The translations under genes were made by a program, and so were the position numbers. A stretch of DNA of 64,000 nt from NCBI RefSeq assembly GCF_049532895.1, contig NZ_CP064031.1, positions 3,162,001 to 3,226,000 on the forward strand, written 5' to 3'. Below are positions 8,330-17,173 of this stretch, in pieces (position 1 is the stretch's first letter; every line of letters starts with the position of its first letter). This DNA comes from Dyella_B acidisoli. Lineage in GTDB: Bacteria > Pseudomonadota > Gammaproteobacteria > Xanthomonadales > Rhodanobacteraceae. The notes beneath the pieces are model-generated. The model saw only the letters and a list, made by a program, of their open reading frames with translations. It was not told where the DNA came from and did not search any database.

Positions 8330-10102
8330 ATGAGCACGACTTCTGCGAACGATCCCAAGCCCCCTCGCCGTATCGGTTCCCTCCGGCTGCTATGGCCGTT
8401 CATGAAGCCGCATCGCGTGTTGGCGCTGGGATGGCTGGTGTTTCTGGCCATTTCTTCCAGCGCCACGCTGGTACTGCCGATGGCAGTGCGGCACATGATC
8501 GATCACGGCTTTCGCAACTCCAGCACCACGGCGATCAACAGCAGCTTTCTGGGCCTGTTTGCCGTGGCCTTGGTGATGGCGTTTGCCACCGCCGCGCGCT
8601 TCTACTGCATTACGTTGCTGGGCGAGCGCACGCTCGCCGCGCTGCGCTCGAAATTGTATGCGCACGTGATTCGCCTGGATGTCGGCTTTTTCGAACGCAA
8701 TCGGGTGGGTGAACTGATTTCGCGCTTGGGCACCGACACGGAAGTGGTGCAGGCGTTGGTGGGTTCGGGCATCTCGGTGGCGTTGCGCAGTGCAGTGATG
8801 TTGGTGGGTGCGACCGTCGCAATGATCTGGACCAGTCCGCGACTGGCCGGATTGACCGCACTGGTGATTCCCGCCGTGGTATTGCCGATACTGATTTTCG
8901 GGCGCCGCGTGCAAAAGCTTTCGCGCGCCAGCCAGGACCGGCTTGCCGACGCGGCAGCGGTCGCCAACGAAACGCTCAACGCGGCGCCGGCCGTCAAAGC
9001 GTATGCACGCGAGGGCATCGAAAGCGATCGCTACGGCAGCGCCATTGCACGCGCGCTGGCTACTGCGCGCAGCCGCATTGGTATGCGCACGATACTTACT
9101 GCAGCGGTGATCGTGCTGTTCTTCGGTGCGATCACGTTGGTGCTATGGGTGGGCGCACGCGATGTGCTGGCCGGTAGTCTGGAAGCCGGTGTGCTGGCGC
9201 AGTTCGTGGTGTACGCCATGCTTTCCGGCGGCTCGATGATGGGTCTTTCGGATGTGTGGGGCGACGTGCTGCGCGCGGCCGGTGCGATGGAACGCATCGG
9301 CGAGTTGTTCGGCGAGGAAGCCAGCATCGCCGATCCGCTGCATCCGCAAGCCTTGCCGCGACCGGTGCGCGGCGCGCTGCGTTTTGAGGATGTCGAATTC
9401 CACTACCCCACCCGCCCGGATGCACCGGCCCTGCATGGTTTCAATCTGGATATCCGGCCAGGCGAAACGGTGGCGCTGGTCGGGCCTTCGGGCGCGGGCA
9501 AGAGCACGGTGTTCGCCTTGCTGTTGCGTTTCTACGATCCCCAGCGAGGGCATATCCGTTTCGACGGCATCGATCTGCGCGCCATGACGCTGCCCGAATT
9601 GCGTGGTGCGATTGCGCTGGTACCCCAGGAGACGGTGATCTTCGGCGGCACCGCGGCCAACAACGTTCGCTTCGGCCGCCAAGACGCCAGTGACGAGGAA
9701 GTACGTGCAGCCACCCGCGCGGCCGAGGCGCACGATTTCATCCAGATGCTGCCGGATGGTTACGAAGCGGAACTGGGCGAGCGTGGCGTACGCCTTTCTG
9801 GCGGTCAACGCCAGCGCATCGCCATTGCACGCGCGATCTTGCGCAACGCTCCGTTGTTGCTCTTGGACGAAGCGACGTCGTCACTGGACGCTCAATCGGA
9901 AGCGGCGATCCAGCAGGCACTGGAGCGTTTGGAGAAAGGCCGTACCACCCTGGTGATCGCCCATCGCCTTGCCACCGTGCAGCGCGCGGATCGCATTGTG
10001 GTGATGGATGGCGGACGCATCGTGGCGCAGGGTACGCACGAAAGTCTGTTGGCGGAAGGCGGTCTTTACGCAGAGCTTGCGCGGCTGCAGTTTGTCGCGT
10101 GA
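8330..10102 (+). CDS. ABC transporter, fused permease-ATPase (ABCB/MsbA-like half transporter)
   Basis: A 590-residue half-transporter of the inner membrane. Residues about 20-325 form the six-helix exporter domain and residues about 345-585 the ATP-binding domain. The ATPase shows the Walker A GPSGAGKST, Q-loop VPQETVIFGG, signature LSGGQRQR, Walker B LLLLDEATSSLD and switch histidine in IAHR, so it should be active as a homodimer. The family exports lipids, drugs or peptides; the substrate cannot be told here. It resembles the ABCB-type exporters annotated in many proteobacteria beside no fixed partner. The transcript probably ends at the hairpins at 10130-10154 or 10243-10278. Confidence 0.93.
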   Translation: MSTTSANDPKPPRRIGSLRLLWPFMKPHRVLALGWLVFLAISSSATLVLPMAVRHMIDHGFRNSSTTAINSSFLGLFAVALVMAFATAARFYCITLLGERTLAALRSKLYAHVIRLDVGFFERNRVGELISRLGTDTEVVQALVGSGISVALRSAVMLVGATVAMIWTSPRLAGLTALVIPAVVLPILIFGRRVQKLSRASQDRLADAAAVANETLNAAPAVKAYAREGIESDRYGSAIARALATARSRIGMRTILTAAVIVLFFGAITLVLWVGARDVLAGSLEAGVLAQFVVYAMLSGGSMMGLSDVWGDVLRAAGAMERIGELFGEEASIADPLHPQALPRPVRGALRFEDVEFHYPTRPDAPALHGFNLDIRPGETVALVGPSGAGKSTVFALLLRFYDPQRGHIRFDGIDLRAMTLPELRGAIALVPQETVIFGGTAANNVRFGRQDASDEEVRAATRAAEAHDFIQMLPDGYEAELGERGVRLSGGQRQRIAIARAILRNAPLLLLDEATSSLDAQSEAAIQQALERLEKGRTTLVIAHRLATVQRADRIVVMDGGRIVAQGTHESLLAEGGLYAELARLQFVA

Positions 10103-10129
10103 CTCGTCGTGATCAGGCTCTGAAAACAT

Positions 10130-10154
10130 GCCCCTCTCCCTCCGGGCGAGGGGC
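10130..10154. repeat. CCCCTC/GAGGGG hairpin after the ABC exporter
   Basis: A 7-bp stem (GCCCCTC with GAGGGGC) around an 11-base loop, 27 bases after the exporter stop codon. It is similar to the palindrome at 6736-6758. It has no T-run, so any terminator role is uncertain. Confidence 0.4.
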
Positions 10155-10242
10155 TTACTTAGGCAGTTATCGCATTCTCCACGCAAGCAAAAGGCGATAA
10201 CGATTACGCACCTTTGCATCGATCTAAAATTTTTCCTCGTCT

Positions 10243-10278
10243 AAAAAGAAAACCCCGCCGAGGCGGGGTTTTCTTTTT
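10243..10278. terminator. strong bidirectional rho-independent terminator
   Basis: A perfect stem formed by AAAAGAAAACCCCGCC and its complement around GAG gives a hairpin with A/T runs on both sides. It lies between the convergent ABC exporter gene and the cold-shock gene and should terminate both. Confidence 0.9.
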
Positions 10279-10304
10279 GAATCGCGGTCACAACGATGGC
10301 TTGC

Positions 10305-10511
10305 TCAACTTGCGATTTCAACACCGGAAGCCTGGGCACCTTTCGGACCCGTGGTGACTTCGAACTTCACGCGCTGACCTTCTTGCAGGCTGCGGAAGCC
10401 CTTGGAGTTAATCGCTGAGAAGTGGACAAACACGTCCTCCCCACCGTCCTCGGGCGCGATGAAGCCGAAACCCTTGGCATCGTTGAACCACTTGACCGTA
10501 CCGAAACGCAT
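10305..10511 (-). CDS. cold-shock domain protein (CspA family)
   Basis: A 68-residue single cold-shock domain protein, an OB-fold that binds single-stranded nucleic acid and acts as an RNA chaperone. The two RNA-binding motifs are KGFGFI (RNP1, about residues 13-18) and VFVHF (RNP2, about 27-31), and the length is exactly that of the family. The ribosome-binding site AGAGG lies about nine bases before the ATG. A 5' leader of roughly 85-90 bases is expected from the promoter suggested at 10603-10632, in line with the leader-mediated control typical of csp genes. Whether this copy is cold-induced cannot be read from sequence. Confidence 0.96.
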   Translation of the reverse strand: MRFGTVKWFNDAKGFGFIAPEDGGEDVFVHFSAINSKGFRSLQEGQRVKFEVTTGPKGAQASGVEIAS

Positions 10512-10602
10512 TTGCGTGAACCTCTGAATCTAAGGACTGGATGCACCAAGTCTCTGCGAGAACCACCTCTACCCCTAGGTCCGCCGCCCCTGGCACAGAG
10601 AA

Positions 10603-10632
10603 AGTATCTGCATGTTTTTATATAAAGCGCAA
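10603..10632 (-). promoter_or_regulatory. possible sigma-70 promoter of the cold-shock gene
   Basis: On the minus strand TTGCGC (10627-10632) is followed after 18 bases by GATACT (10603-10608), with an AT-rich spacer. Transcription from here would give a leader of about 85-90 bases. This is a pattern match only. Confidence 0.4.
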
Positions 10633-10675
10633 TATGCAGTGCGATTGGTAGGGTATTTCCGGGCCAGCCCGTTGC

Positions 10676-11425
10676 TTAGCTTTTGAGCAATTCCGCAAGG
10701 ATGGGGGGTACCTCCGCAGTCGCCGCCGCCAGGTGCGCAAAGATTTCCTCGATGCTGATTTCAGCCTCGTCGCCACAACCGGCGGCGAAGTTGGCAACCA
10801 ATGCAAGGCAGGCGTATTCCAGTTCAAGTTCGCGCGCCAATGTGGCTTCGGGCATGCCGGTCATGCCAACCAGATCACAGCCGTCGCGTTTCATGCGCGC
10901 GATTTCCGCACGGGTTTCCAGTCGCGGTCCCTGGGTGGCGCCGTAGCAGCCGCCATCTATCACCGCTACGCCCGCCTTTTTTCCCGCATTGATCAAGGCG
11001 ATACGCAAGGAAGCTGTATAGGGTTCGCTGAAATCGATGTGTTTGACCTCGGCACCTTCGACGTCGCAAAAACTCGTGTAGCGCCCGTGCGTGTAATCGA
11101 TGATCTGATCCGGTACGACGATGGCGCGCGGCCCCATGTCGTGCCGAATACCGCCAACGGCATTTACCCCAATCACCCGGCGCGCGCCGAGATGATGCAA
11201 AGCCCACACGTTTGCACGGTAGTTCACCCGGTGCGGGGGCAAGGTGTGGCTTTCGCCATGACGGGCGAGAAAGGCGATGCGCCGGCCGGCGAAATCGCCT
11301 ATCACGACGTCGCCGGACGCCGGGCCATACGGCGTTTCGACGCTTTGACGCGTGGCATTTTCCAGACCTGGAAACTGATACAAGCCACTGCCGCCGATCA
11401 CGGCGAGGTCGATGGGGTGTGACAT
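10676..11425 (-). CDS. S-methyl-5'-thioinosine phosphorylase (MTIP, MtiP type)
   Basis: A 249-residue trimeric purine nucleoside phosphorylase-family enzyme that cleaves methylthioinosine with phosphate to hypoxanthine and methylthioribose-1-phosphate. Landmarks are the phosphate-binding IGGSGLY (N-terminus) and RHGESH, PPHRVNYRANVWAL, NAVGGI, CYGATQGPRLET and MTGMPEATLARELEL. The overall pattern agrees closely with what I remember of the Pseudomonas aeruginosa MTIP (PA3004) rather than adenosine-specific MTAP. The ATG at 11425 is preferred to the adjoining GTG at 11428 because of the spacing from AGGAA (11433-11437). It is the last gene of the minus-strand run rlmD-CYTH-nagZ-hpt. Its product hypoxanthine is the substrate of the neighbouring hpt product. 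Substrate preference is inferred from family and context. Confidence 0.88.
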   Translation of the reverse strand: MSHPIDLAVIGGSGLYQFPGLENATRQSVETPYGPASGDVVIGDFAGRRIAFLARHGESHTLPPHRVNYRANVWALHHLGARRVIGVNAVGGIRHDMGPRAIVVPDQIIDYTHGRYTSFCDVEGAEVKHIDFSEPYTASLRIALINAGKKAGVAVIDGGCYGATQGPRLETRAEIARMKRDGCDLVGMTGMPEATLARELELEYACLALVANFAAGCGDEAEISIEEIFAHLAAATAEVPPILAELLKS

Positions 11426-11454
11426 CACGCTTTTCCTGTAGCGAATACCTCAGA

Positions 11455-11584
11455 GCCGTCATTCCCGCGAAAGCGGGAATCCATGTTGCTCTTTGGTGGT
11501 AATTGAAAAATGGATTCCTCGCTCCTCAAAGCCGGGCACATCCATGTGCCCTCCCCGCGTACCTGCTTTCGCGGGAATGACGGC
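11455..11584. repeat. paired ATTCCCGCGAAAGCGGGAAT-type repeat between hpt and the MTIP gene
   Basis: The left arm (11455-11474) and right arm (11565-11584) are perfect 20-base reverse complements, and the left arm continues into its own palindrome up to 11480. The 90-base interior holds a partial ATGGATTCC copy and the short inverted pair CACAT/ATGTG. It belongs to the same family as 4424-4507. It interrupts an otherwise tight gene run and may reduce transcription into the phosphorylase gene. Confidence 0.65.
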
Positions 11585-11600
11585 CCCAAAAAGTACGAGG

Positions 11601-12167
11601 TTATTCTTTCAACGCGTAAATGGCAGGCAGATTACGGCCTTGCTCGTAATAGTCCATGCCATAGCCGAAGACGTAACGGTCGGGAAGATCCACGCCGTTG
11701 AAATCGCTTTCAATGCCTTCCACGCAACGGCCGTGCTGTTTGCGGCAAAGTGTGGCGACCAGTACGCGCTTGGCGCCACGCAGCAGGCAGTCGTCGCGCA
11801 CCGCCTTGAGGGTGTGCCCTTCGTCCAGAATGTCATCCACCAGCAACACGGTGCGCCCCTGCAAGGACGCGGAAGGTGCGCGCAGCCAATGCAGCTCTTT
11901 GCCGCTGGTTGCGCCGCGATAGCGTGTCGCGTGCACGTAGTCGAATTCAAGATCGGTGCGAATCGACAAAGCAAGCTGTGCGCCGAACATCAGCGCGCCG
12001 TTCATCACGGTGAGAAACACGGCGCGTTCGCCATCGAGTGCTGCATCGACGGCGCGCCCCAAGTGTGCGATGACGGTGTCCAGGTCTTCCCGCTTGAACA
12101 GAATGTCGGAGCGAGTCAATGCTTCCGCCAGGGAAGGGACGGCCTGGGTGGATGAGGATGTGCTCAT
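11601..12167 (-). CDS. hpt: hypoxanthine(-guanine) phosphoribosyltransferase
   Basis: A 188-residue type I phosphoribosyltransferase that converts hypoxanthine (and possibly guanine) plus PRPP to IMP (GMP). The PRPP-binding loop is VLLVDDILDEGHTL (about residues 108-121), preceded by the flexible-loop region and followed by the purine-binding segment PDRYVFGYGMDYYEQGRNLPAIY near the C-terminus. It starts 11 bases after the nagZ stop and is probably translated from the same message. The pairing with methylthioinosine phosphorylase makes a short route from methylthioinosine to IMP. Preference for hypoxanthine over guanine is inferred. Confidence 0.93.
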   Translation of the reverse strand: MSTSSSTQAVPSLAEALTRSDILFKREDLDTVIAHLGRAVDAALDGERAVFLTVMNGALMFGAQLALSIRTDLEFDYVHATRYRGATSGKELHWLRAPSASLQGRTVLLVDDILDEGHTLKAVRDDCLLRGAKRVLVATLCRKQHGRCVEGIESDFNGVDLPDRYVFGYGMDYYEQGRNLPAIYALKE

Positions 12168-12178
12168 GACGAAAATCC

Positions 12179-13180
12179 TTAGTGATCCAATGCGGTAACG
12201 CGCGCGACGAATTGATCGCGTTGCGGATTGTCCAGCAGGCTGGCCCAGGTCGAGCCGACTGCGCCACGCAAAGCGGCGATGCGTTGCATGCTGGCTCCGG
12301 AAGGCGTGGGCATGGCAGCGATGGCTTCTTCCACGACGTCGGGGAAACAGGCCAATACCAGATCGCAGCCCGCTTGCAGATGCGCGTGCACGCGTTCGGC
12401 CACCCCGCCGGCCACGCCGGCGGCCGCCATGCTGATGTCGTCGCTGATCACCGCGCCTTGAAAGCCGAGTTCGCTGCGCAAGATGTCCTGGATCCAGCGG
12501 CGCGAATAGCCGGCAGGCTGATCGTCCACGGCCGGGTACACCACATGCGCCATCATCACGGCCTCGGCATGGGCCGAGAAACCTTCCAGGAATGGACGCA
12601 GATCGTCACGGCGAATGTCATCCAGCGAACGCGGATCAATCGCCTGCGCCTTGTGCGTATCGACGGCCACCGAGCCATGACCGGGGAAATGCTTGAGCAC
12701 CGCCGCCATACCGCCCAGATGGATGCCGCGCACATAGGCGTGGATCAGCTCGCCGGCGATATCTGGATCGGCATGGAACGCACGCGTACCGATCGCAGCA
12801 TTGCCGCGCGCCAGATCGGCCACGGGAGCGAAACTGAAATCAACGCCGCTGGCGCGCAGCTCGCTCGCCATCACCCAGGCGTGTTCCTGCGCGAGCTCGA
12901 TGGCTTCGATCGGATCGCGGTCGTAAACCACACCGATTTTCGCCAGCGCCGGCAAGCGCGTGAAGTCTTCGCGGAAGCGTTGCACAGGACCGCCTTCCTG
13001 ATCGACTGCGAGCAGGAAATCTTCACCCGCCATCGAACGGATGGATTCGGTCAATGCGAGCAATTGCTCGCGACTTTTGTAGTTGCGCGCAAACAGAATC
13101 ACGCCGGCCACACCGGGCGCAGTGAGCCACGCGTGTTCGTGCGACAGCAGCTCGGTGCCGGCGATGCCGATCAGCAGCAT
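12179..13180 (-). CDS. nagZ: beta-N-acetylhexosaminidase, peptidoglycan recycling
   Basis: NagZ is a cytoplasmic GH3 enzyme that removes GlcNAc from anhydro-muropeptides during cell-wall recycling; its product feeds recycling and, in other bacteria, AmpR signalling. The 333-residue protein has AVDQEGGPVQRF, the mobile-loop motif KHFPGHGSV with the assisting histidine, and the nucleophile Asp247 in ISDDISM. The ATG at 13180 overlaps the stop codon of the CYTH gene (TGATG), which indicates translational coupling; the TTG three bases upstream is less likely. Identification is secure. Confidence 0.96.
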   Translation of the reverse strand: MLLIGIAGTELLSHEHAWLTAPGVAGVILFARNYKSREQLLALTESIRSMAGEDFLLAVDQEGGPVQRFREDFTRLPALAKIGVVYDRDPIEAIELAQEHAWVMASELRASGVDFSFAPVADLARGNAAIGTRAFHADPDIAGELIHAYVRGIHLGGMAAVLKHFPGHGSVAVDTHKAQAIDPRSLDDIRRDDLRPFLEGFSAHAEAVMMAHVVYPAVDDQPAGYSRRWIQDILRSELGFQGAVISDDISMAAAGVAGGVAERVHAHLQAGCDLVLACFPDVVEEAIAAMPTPSGASMQRIAALRGAVGSTWASLLDNPQRDQFVARVTALDH

Positions 13181-13713
13181 CAAACGCTCTCCCCTGCCAC
13201 GACGTCCGAGGCGATGCGCTCGTCGTCGCTCCAGTCGGAGAAAGGATGCTCAAGCAGGTTGACGTTGTAGTAGCGCGCCAGGTGGCTCACTTCGCGCCCC
13301 AACCAAGCCGGGCGCGGAAATGATGCATCCTTTGCAGGCAACTCCACTTCCGCGACAAACAAGCCGCTGTTGGCACCGAGGAATTCGTCGATCTCGAACA
13401 ACCAACCGTCGATTTCGACATGGTGGCGAATTTTTTCAAGCGCACCGTTGCACAGCGTTGCCAGCATGGATTGCGCGTCATCAAGCGCCAACGGCAATTC
13501 GTATTCGGCGCGTGCCACGCCAAGCTCTACCGATTTGATGTTGAGCCAGGCCCGCTCGCCGCTGATGCGCACGCGCACGGACGCGCGCGCCGTGCCTTCG
13601 CGCAGTGCGCGCACGTCCACCAGGTAACCTTGCGCGATGCGCATGCTGGACGTCACTTCAGCGCGCCAGTCGTCATTGGCGAGCAGGAATTTGCGTTCGA
13701 TTTCGATAGCCAT
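13180..13713 (-). CDS. CYTH-domain protein (inorganic triphosphatase-like)
   Basis: A 177-residue CYTH-fold protein with the N-terminal ExExK signature EIERKFL and the expected alternating acidic and basic strands (VRVRISG, KSVELGVARAEYEL, VEIDGWLFEIDEF, FVAEVELP). Family members hydrolyse inorganic triphosphate or, less often, act as adenylate cyclases or thiamine triphosphatases. It begins nine bases after the rlmD stop and shares its stop with the nagZ start, so it sits in the middle of an operon. Triphosphatase activity is the best guess from the family; no C-terminal CHAD domain is present. Confidence 0.88.
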   Translation of the reverse strand: MAIEIERKFLLANDDWRAEVTSSMRIAQGYLVDVRALREGTARASVRVRISGERAWLNIKSVELGVARAEYELPLALDDAQSMLATLCNGALEKIRHHVEIDGWLFEIDEFLGANSGLFVAEVELPAKDASFPRPAWLGREVSHLARYYNVNLLEHPFSDWSDDERIASDVVAGESV

Positions 13714-13722
13714 TCGAGCATC

Positions 13723-15036
13723 TTACCTACGTTCGAACAGCGCAATGGATTCCACATGCGCAGTGTGCGGGAACATGTCCATCACGCCGGCCGACTTCAG
13801 GCGAAAGCCATGCTGATGGACGAGGATGCCAGCATCGCGCGCCAACGAAGCAGGATGACAGGAAACGTAAACGATACGGCGCGTTTCCTTGTGCGGCAGA
13901 TATTCCAGCACCTTGTCCGCACCGGCACGCGGCGGATCGAGCAGCAGCTTGTCCCAAGGCTTGCGCGCCCAGTCGGTGCCGCGCTGATCCTCAAACAAGT
14001 TGGCGACTTGGAAACGTGCGTTGGCAAGGCCATTGCGCGAAGCATTGTCCGCCGCGCGTGCTACCAAACCATGCTCGCCTTCCACACCGGTGACTTCAGC
14101 CACGCGACGCGCCAATGGCAGCGTGAAATTGCCAAGCCCGCAGAACAGGTCCAGCACGCGATCCTGCGGTTGCGGATCGAGCAATTCCATCGTGCGCAGC
14201 ATCATGCGGCGATTCAATCCGGCGTTGATTTGCACGAAATCCAACGGCTGGAATTCGAGTTCCACATCCTCCACGCCTTCACCTGCAGGAACGCGGAAAG
14301 CCAGGCGCGGATGTTCCGGCCATAGCGGATGCACGCTGCTGACGCCACCGGGTTGCAGATAGATGGCAAAACCATGTTGCTGAGCAAATGCCACCAACTT
14401 GGCCCGATCGCCTTCGGTCAGCGGCTTGAGATGACGAAACACCAGCGCGATGGTGTCGTCCCCAGCCGCGAATTCGATCTGCGCAATATCGGCCGCGGCA
14501 TCCATGCTGCCTACCAGCTCGCCCAGCAGACCGATCTTCGGCCCGAGCGCCGGATGCACGACATCGCAATGCGTGATGTCGGCAACGAAACGCGGATTGC
14601 TCTCTTCGCGAAAACCAACCAGCACACGGCCCTTCTTCGCCACCGCGCGCACCGACAGGCGACCTTTGCGGCGATAGCCCCAGGCTTCGTCGGTGAGCGG
14701 CGGCAGCCAGCTTTCCGGTTCCACCTTGCCGATGCGCGCGAAGTTGTCGACCAGGACGCGCTGCTTTGCTTCGATCTGCGAGGCGGCATCCAGATGCTGC
14801 AGCGAACAGCCGCCGCATTGTCCGAAATGGCTGCAGCGCGGCTCAACCCGGTGCGGCGACCGCGTGAGGATTTCAACGGTTTCCGCTTCGTCGAAGTTGC
14901 GATGGCGTTTGCGGATACGCAGACGCACCTGCTCGCCGAGCAAAGCACCGGTGACGAACACCGTCTTGCCGTCGATGCGGGCCACGCCCCGGCCGTCGTG
15001 ACTCAGATCGGTAATGGGGGCTTCGAATTCTTTCAT
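13723..15036 (-). CDS. rlmD: 23S rRNA (uracil-1939-C5)-methyltransferase
   Basis: RlmD transfers a methyl group from SAM to U1939 of 23S rRNA. The 437-residue protein has an N-terminal TRAM domain (about residues 1-58), the iron-sulphur cysteines in CSHFGQCGGC with a further cysteine in ITHCDVVHP, the SAM motif LDLFCGLGNFTLPLA, and the catalytic cysteine in YVSCHPASLARD. The start at 15036 (MKEFEAP) is chosen because the upstream open frame to 15300 has no family homology in its translation and the TRAM domain begins directly after it. It leads the run to CYTH, nagZ, hpt and the phosphorylase. Confidence 0.95.
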   Translation of the reverse strand: MKEFEAPITDLSHDGRGVARIDGKTVFVTGALLGEQVRLRIRKRHRNFDEAETVEILTRSPHRVEPRCSHFGQCGGCSLQHLDAASQIEAKQRVLVDNFARIGKVEPESWLPPLTDEAWGYRRKGRLSVRAVAKKGRVLVGFREESNPRFVADITHCDVVHPALGPKIGLLGELVGSMDAAADIAQIEFAAGDDTIALVFRHLKPLTEGDRAKLVAFAQQHGFAIYLQPGGVSSVHPLWPEHPRLAFRVPAGEGVEDVELEFQPLDFVQINAGLNRRMMLRTMELLDPQPQDRVLDLFCGLGNFTLPLARRVAEVTGVEGEHGLVARAADNASRNGLANARFQVANLFEDQRGTDWARKPWDKLLLDPPRAGADKVLEYLPHKETRRIVYVSCHPASLARDAGILVHQHGFRLKSAGVMDMFPHTAHVESIALFERR

Positions 15037-15157
15037 CGGCACTCTTGGAAAACAGCATCCCTGGATCGCAGGCGACCCGGGTAAACGCATACAAAAGGAA
15101 GGATAGGCCAGACCGGCCCGGTTGGCCGCCAATGATACCAGCCGTGACCCAGGGCTC

Positions 15158-17173
15158 TTAGCGGTCGGCGACAGCGCCCTGCGTAGCCGTCTTGAGGCGC
15201 CGGACCAGCAGCGGCCATTCGATCCGGTTCTGAGTGCCGGTGACGTGCATATACGGCAAGCCGGAGCCTTCGACGATCGAGTAGCCGTTGGCATCGCCAT
15301 CCAGTCCGCTCAAGGAGCAAACACCGTTCTGCAGGCTGACGTCGAGGCCCATGCGCTTGTAGCTGGCGGCCTTGAACAGCTTCATCACCGCGCCCTGCAG
15401 GCCGCTTGCGGGGCTGCCACCGGTAACGACAGAAAGGTTGTTGGCGGCGCGCAGACTGATGCGCCCGCCAGTTTGGGCCAGTAGAGATGCCTTGAAAGCC
15501 ACCGCCGTGCCGCCGACGAGTTGCAGCCCATCAATGCTGCCGTCCATGTGCCCGCTCATGGCACCGAAATTGAAAGTATCGGACAACGGCGCGAGGTCGA
15601 TCTGATGCAGGGTTAGATCGCCACCCAGCATAGGTGTGGTACTCAAGGGCTGCTGCACGGTGATGTGATCGATGGCGGCGGTGCCGCCGAAGGCCTTGGC
15701 GGTCAATGCGCCCTGCAGCGCATAGCGATCGCCTATCCAACGTACTGCGGAAATAGTGCCGTCCAGCGTGCCTGGAAACGGTGTCCAGCCGAGCGCCTGG
15801 TTGACGGCACTCAAGTCCACCCCTTCCACGTTAGCCGCCAAATCAATGCGCTCGGCCTTTGCCGCGGCCGGCCGCCATTCGAACTTGGTCACTCTGGTTT
15901 GCCCTTTCCACACTGGCAGCTCCAGCGGCGCTTGCAGACTGAGCATGCCGTCGCGACTGCGCCAGCGCGATTGCATGGCACTCCATGCAAACTGATGCAC
16001 GGTCAATTGATTCCAGGCCACCGTCGTGGGCGATTTTTCGCCTTGCGCCGCCCAATCAAGATCGCCGCGCAGCCCGTTTGCCTGCAGCTGCCCCGTGCCA
16101 TCGGTCACATCCAGCCCATCTGTATGGAAGGCCAAGCTTCTCAAGCTTTCGCCGGCATAGTCGACATGCCCTTCAAGTTGCCCGGTGATCTGCGGATGCG
16201 ATTCGATCAGATTGTCCAGCCACGGCTGGCCATAGCGATCGTAGGCGGTGGGAAAATGGGCTTGGAAATGGTCCAGCCGAAGTTTCTGCAGATTGCCCTT
16301 GGCATCGATCGCCAGCGCGCCTTCCAGTTGCAGTGCATCCGCATCATCCATGCGCAGATGGTTGATGGCGAGGCCGCCCCGCTCGGAGCTGGCGCCGAGA
16401 TCCAGCACCACTTCGTGCGATGGAAGTTTCGCGAGCACCGGCCCCATTTGCAGATCGCCGCCGTGAAGGCTGCCATTCAAGGACAACTGTGCCGGACGCG
16501 CGGTGGCGTCCAGCGAGAAACGCGCGTGCCCATTCAGACCCTGGCCGGCGACGTTGCCGGCGGGCGTTGCGTATTTGAGGTCGGCAAAGGTGATGTCGCC
16601 GGAAGATTGAAACCCCTGATCACGTACATCCAGGGCGAGATCCGCATCGAGTTTCCCACCCGCCACGTGCGCAGGCCAGACGGTTGCCAGCAGGCCTTGC
16701 AGCCAACCTGCTGGCAGGTTACGCAGATTGATCTGCGCATGGGTTGTCTGATCGAGTGGAAACGCAGCGCTGATGTGCGCCGCCCCCTGACTGGCATCGA
16801 CCTCCATCGTGTTGGCGGACGTATCGACCACCCAGTTGATCGTACCGTTGCCGAACGCGCCACCGGGTGCGCCGCTGAGCTGCACGGTGCCATCGAAGAC
16901 CCAGCGCAGCTGGACATCGCGGCGCAGGTTGCCGCTGACCGTCATGCCGACTTTGCGCCAGCCGAGTCCGGGAATATCCGCCTTGCCTGCACGCAGGGTA
17001 ATCTGCACGGTATCCTGGGTGGCGCCAGGATCGAGTTGCGCCCGCACGTCTTGCAGCGTTACCCCTGGCACGTCGATCCGCTTGGCAGTCACGACAGTAC
17101 TCGCCCACGAGGGCGCGGCCCACAGCAGGGTCCAGAAAGCACAGACGACGAGCGGGCGGCGGAAGGACAACAT
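15158..17173 (-). CDS. periplasmic YdbH/AsmA-like protein
   Basis: A 671-residue exported protein with a clear signal sequence (RRPLVVCAFWTLLWAAPSWA, cleavage about residue 25). The mature part is built of alternating beta-strands with many short Leu/Gly/Asp turns and has no catalytic motif, as in the AsmA-like, TamB and YdbH bridge proteins that move phospholipid between membranes. The C-terminal region (SGLQGAVMKLFKAASYKRMG, then LDGDANGYSIVEGSGLPYMH) resembles the conserved end of YdbH-type proteins, though it is shorter than the roughly 880 residues of the E. coli protein. I start it at 17173 to place the signal peptide at the terminus; an ATG at 17215 is in frame. It is divergent from the REC-HPt gene. 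Family placement is probable; the transport role is inferred. Confidence 0.6.
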   Translation of the reverse strand: MLSFRRPLVVCAFWTLLWAAPSWASTVVTAKRIDVPGVTLQDVRAQLDPGATQDTVQITLRAGKADIPGLGWRKVGMTVSGNLRRDVQLRWVFDGTVQLSGAPGGAFGNGTINWVVDTSANTMEVDASQGAAHISAAFPLDQTTHAQINLRNLPAGWLQGLLATVWPAHVAGGKLDADLALDVRDQGFQSSGDITFADLKYATPAGNVAGQGLNGHARFSLDATARPAQLSLNGSLHGGDLQMGPVLAKLPSHEVVLDLGASSERGGLAINHLRMDDADALQLEGALAIDAKGNLQKLRLDHFQAHFPTAYDRYGQPWLDNLIESHPQITGQLEGHVDYAGESLRSLAFHTDGLDVTDGTGQLQANGLRGDLDWAAQGEKSPTTVAWNQLTVHQFAWSAMQSRWRSRDGMLSLQAPLELPVWKGQTRVTKFEWRPAAAKAERIDLAANVEGVDLSAVNQALGWTPFPGTLDGTISAVRWIGDRYALQGALTAKAFGGTAAIDHITVQQPLSTTPMLGGDLTLHQIDLAPLSDTFNFGAMSGHMDGSIDGLQLVGGTAVAFKASLLAQTGGRISLRAANNLSVVTGGSPASGLQGAVMKLFKAASYKRMGLDVSLQNGVCSLSGLDGDANGYSIVEGSGLPYMHVTGTQNRIEWPLLVRRLKTATQGAVADR

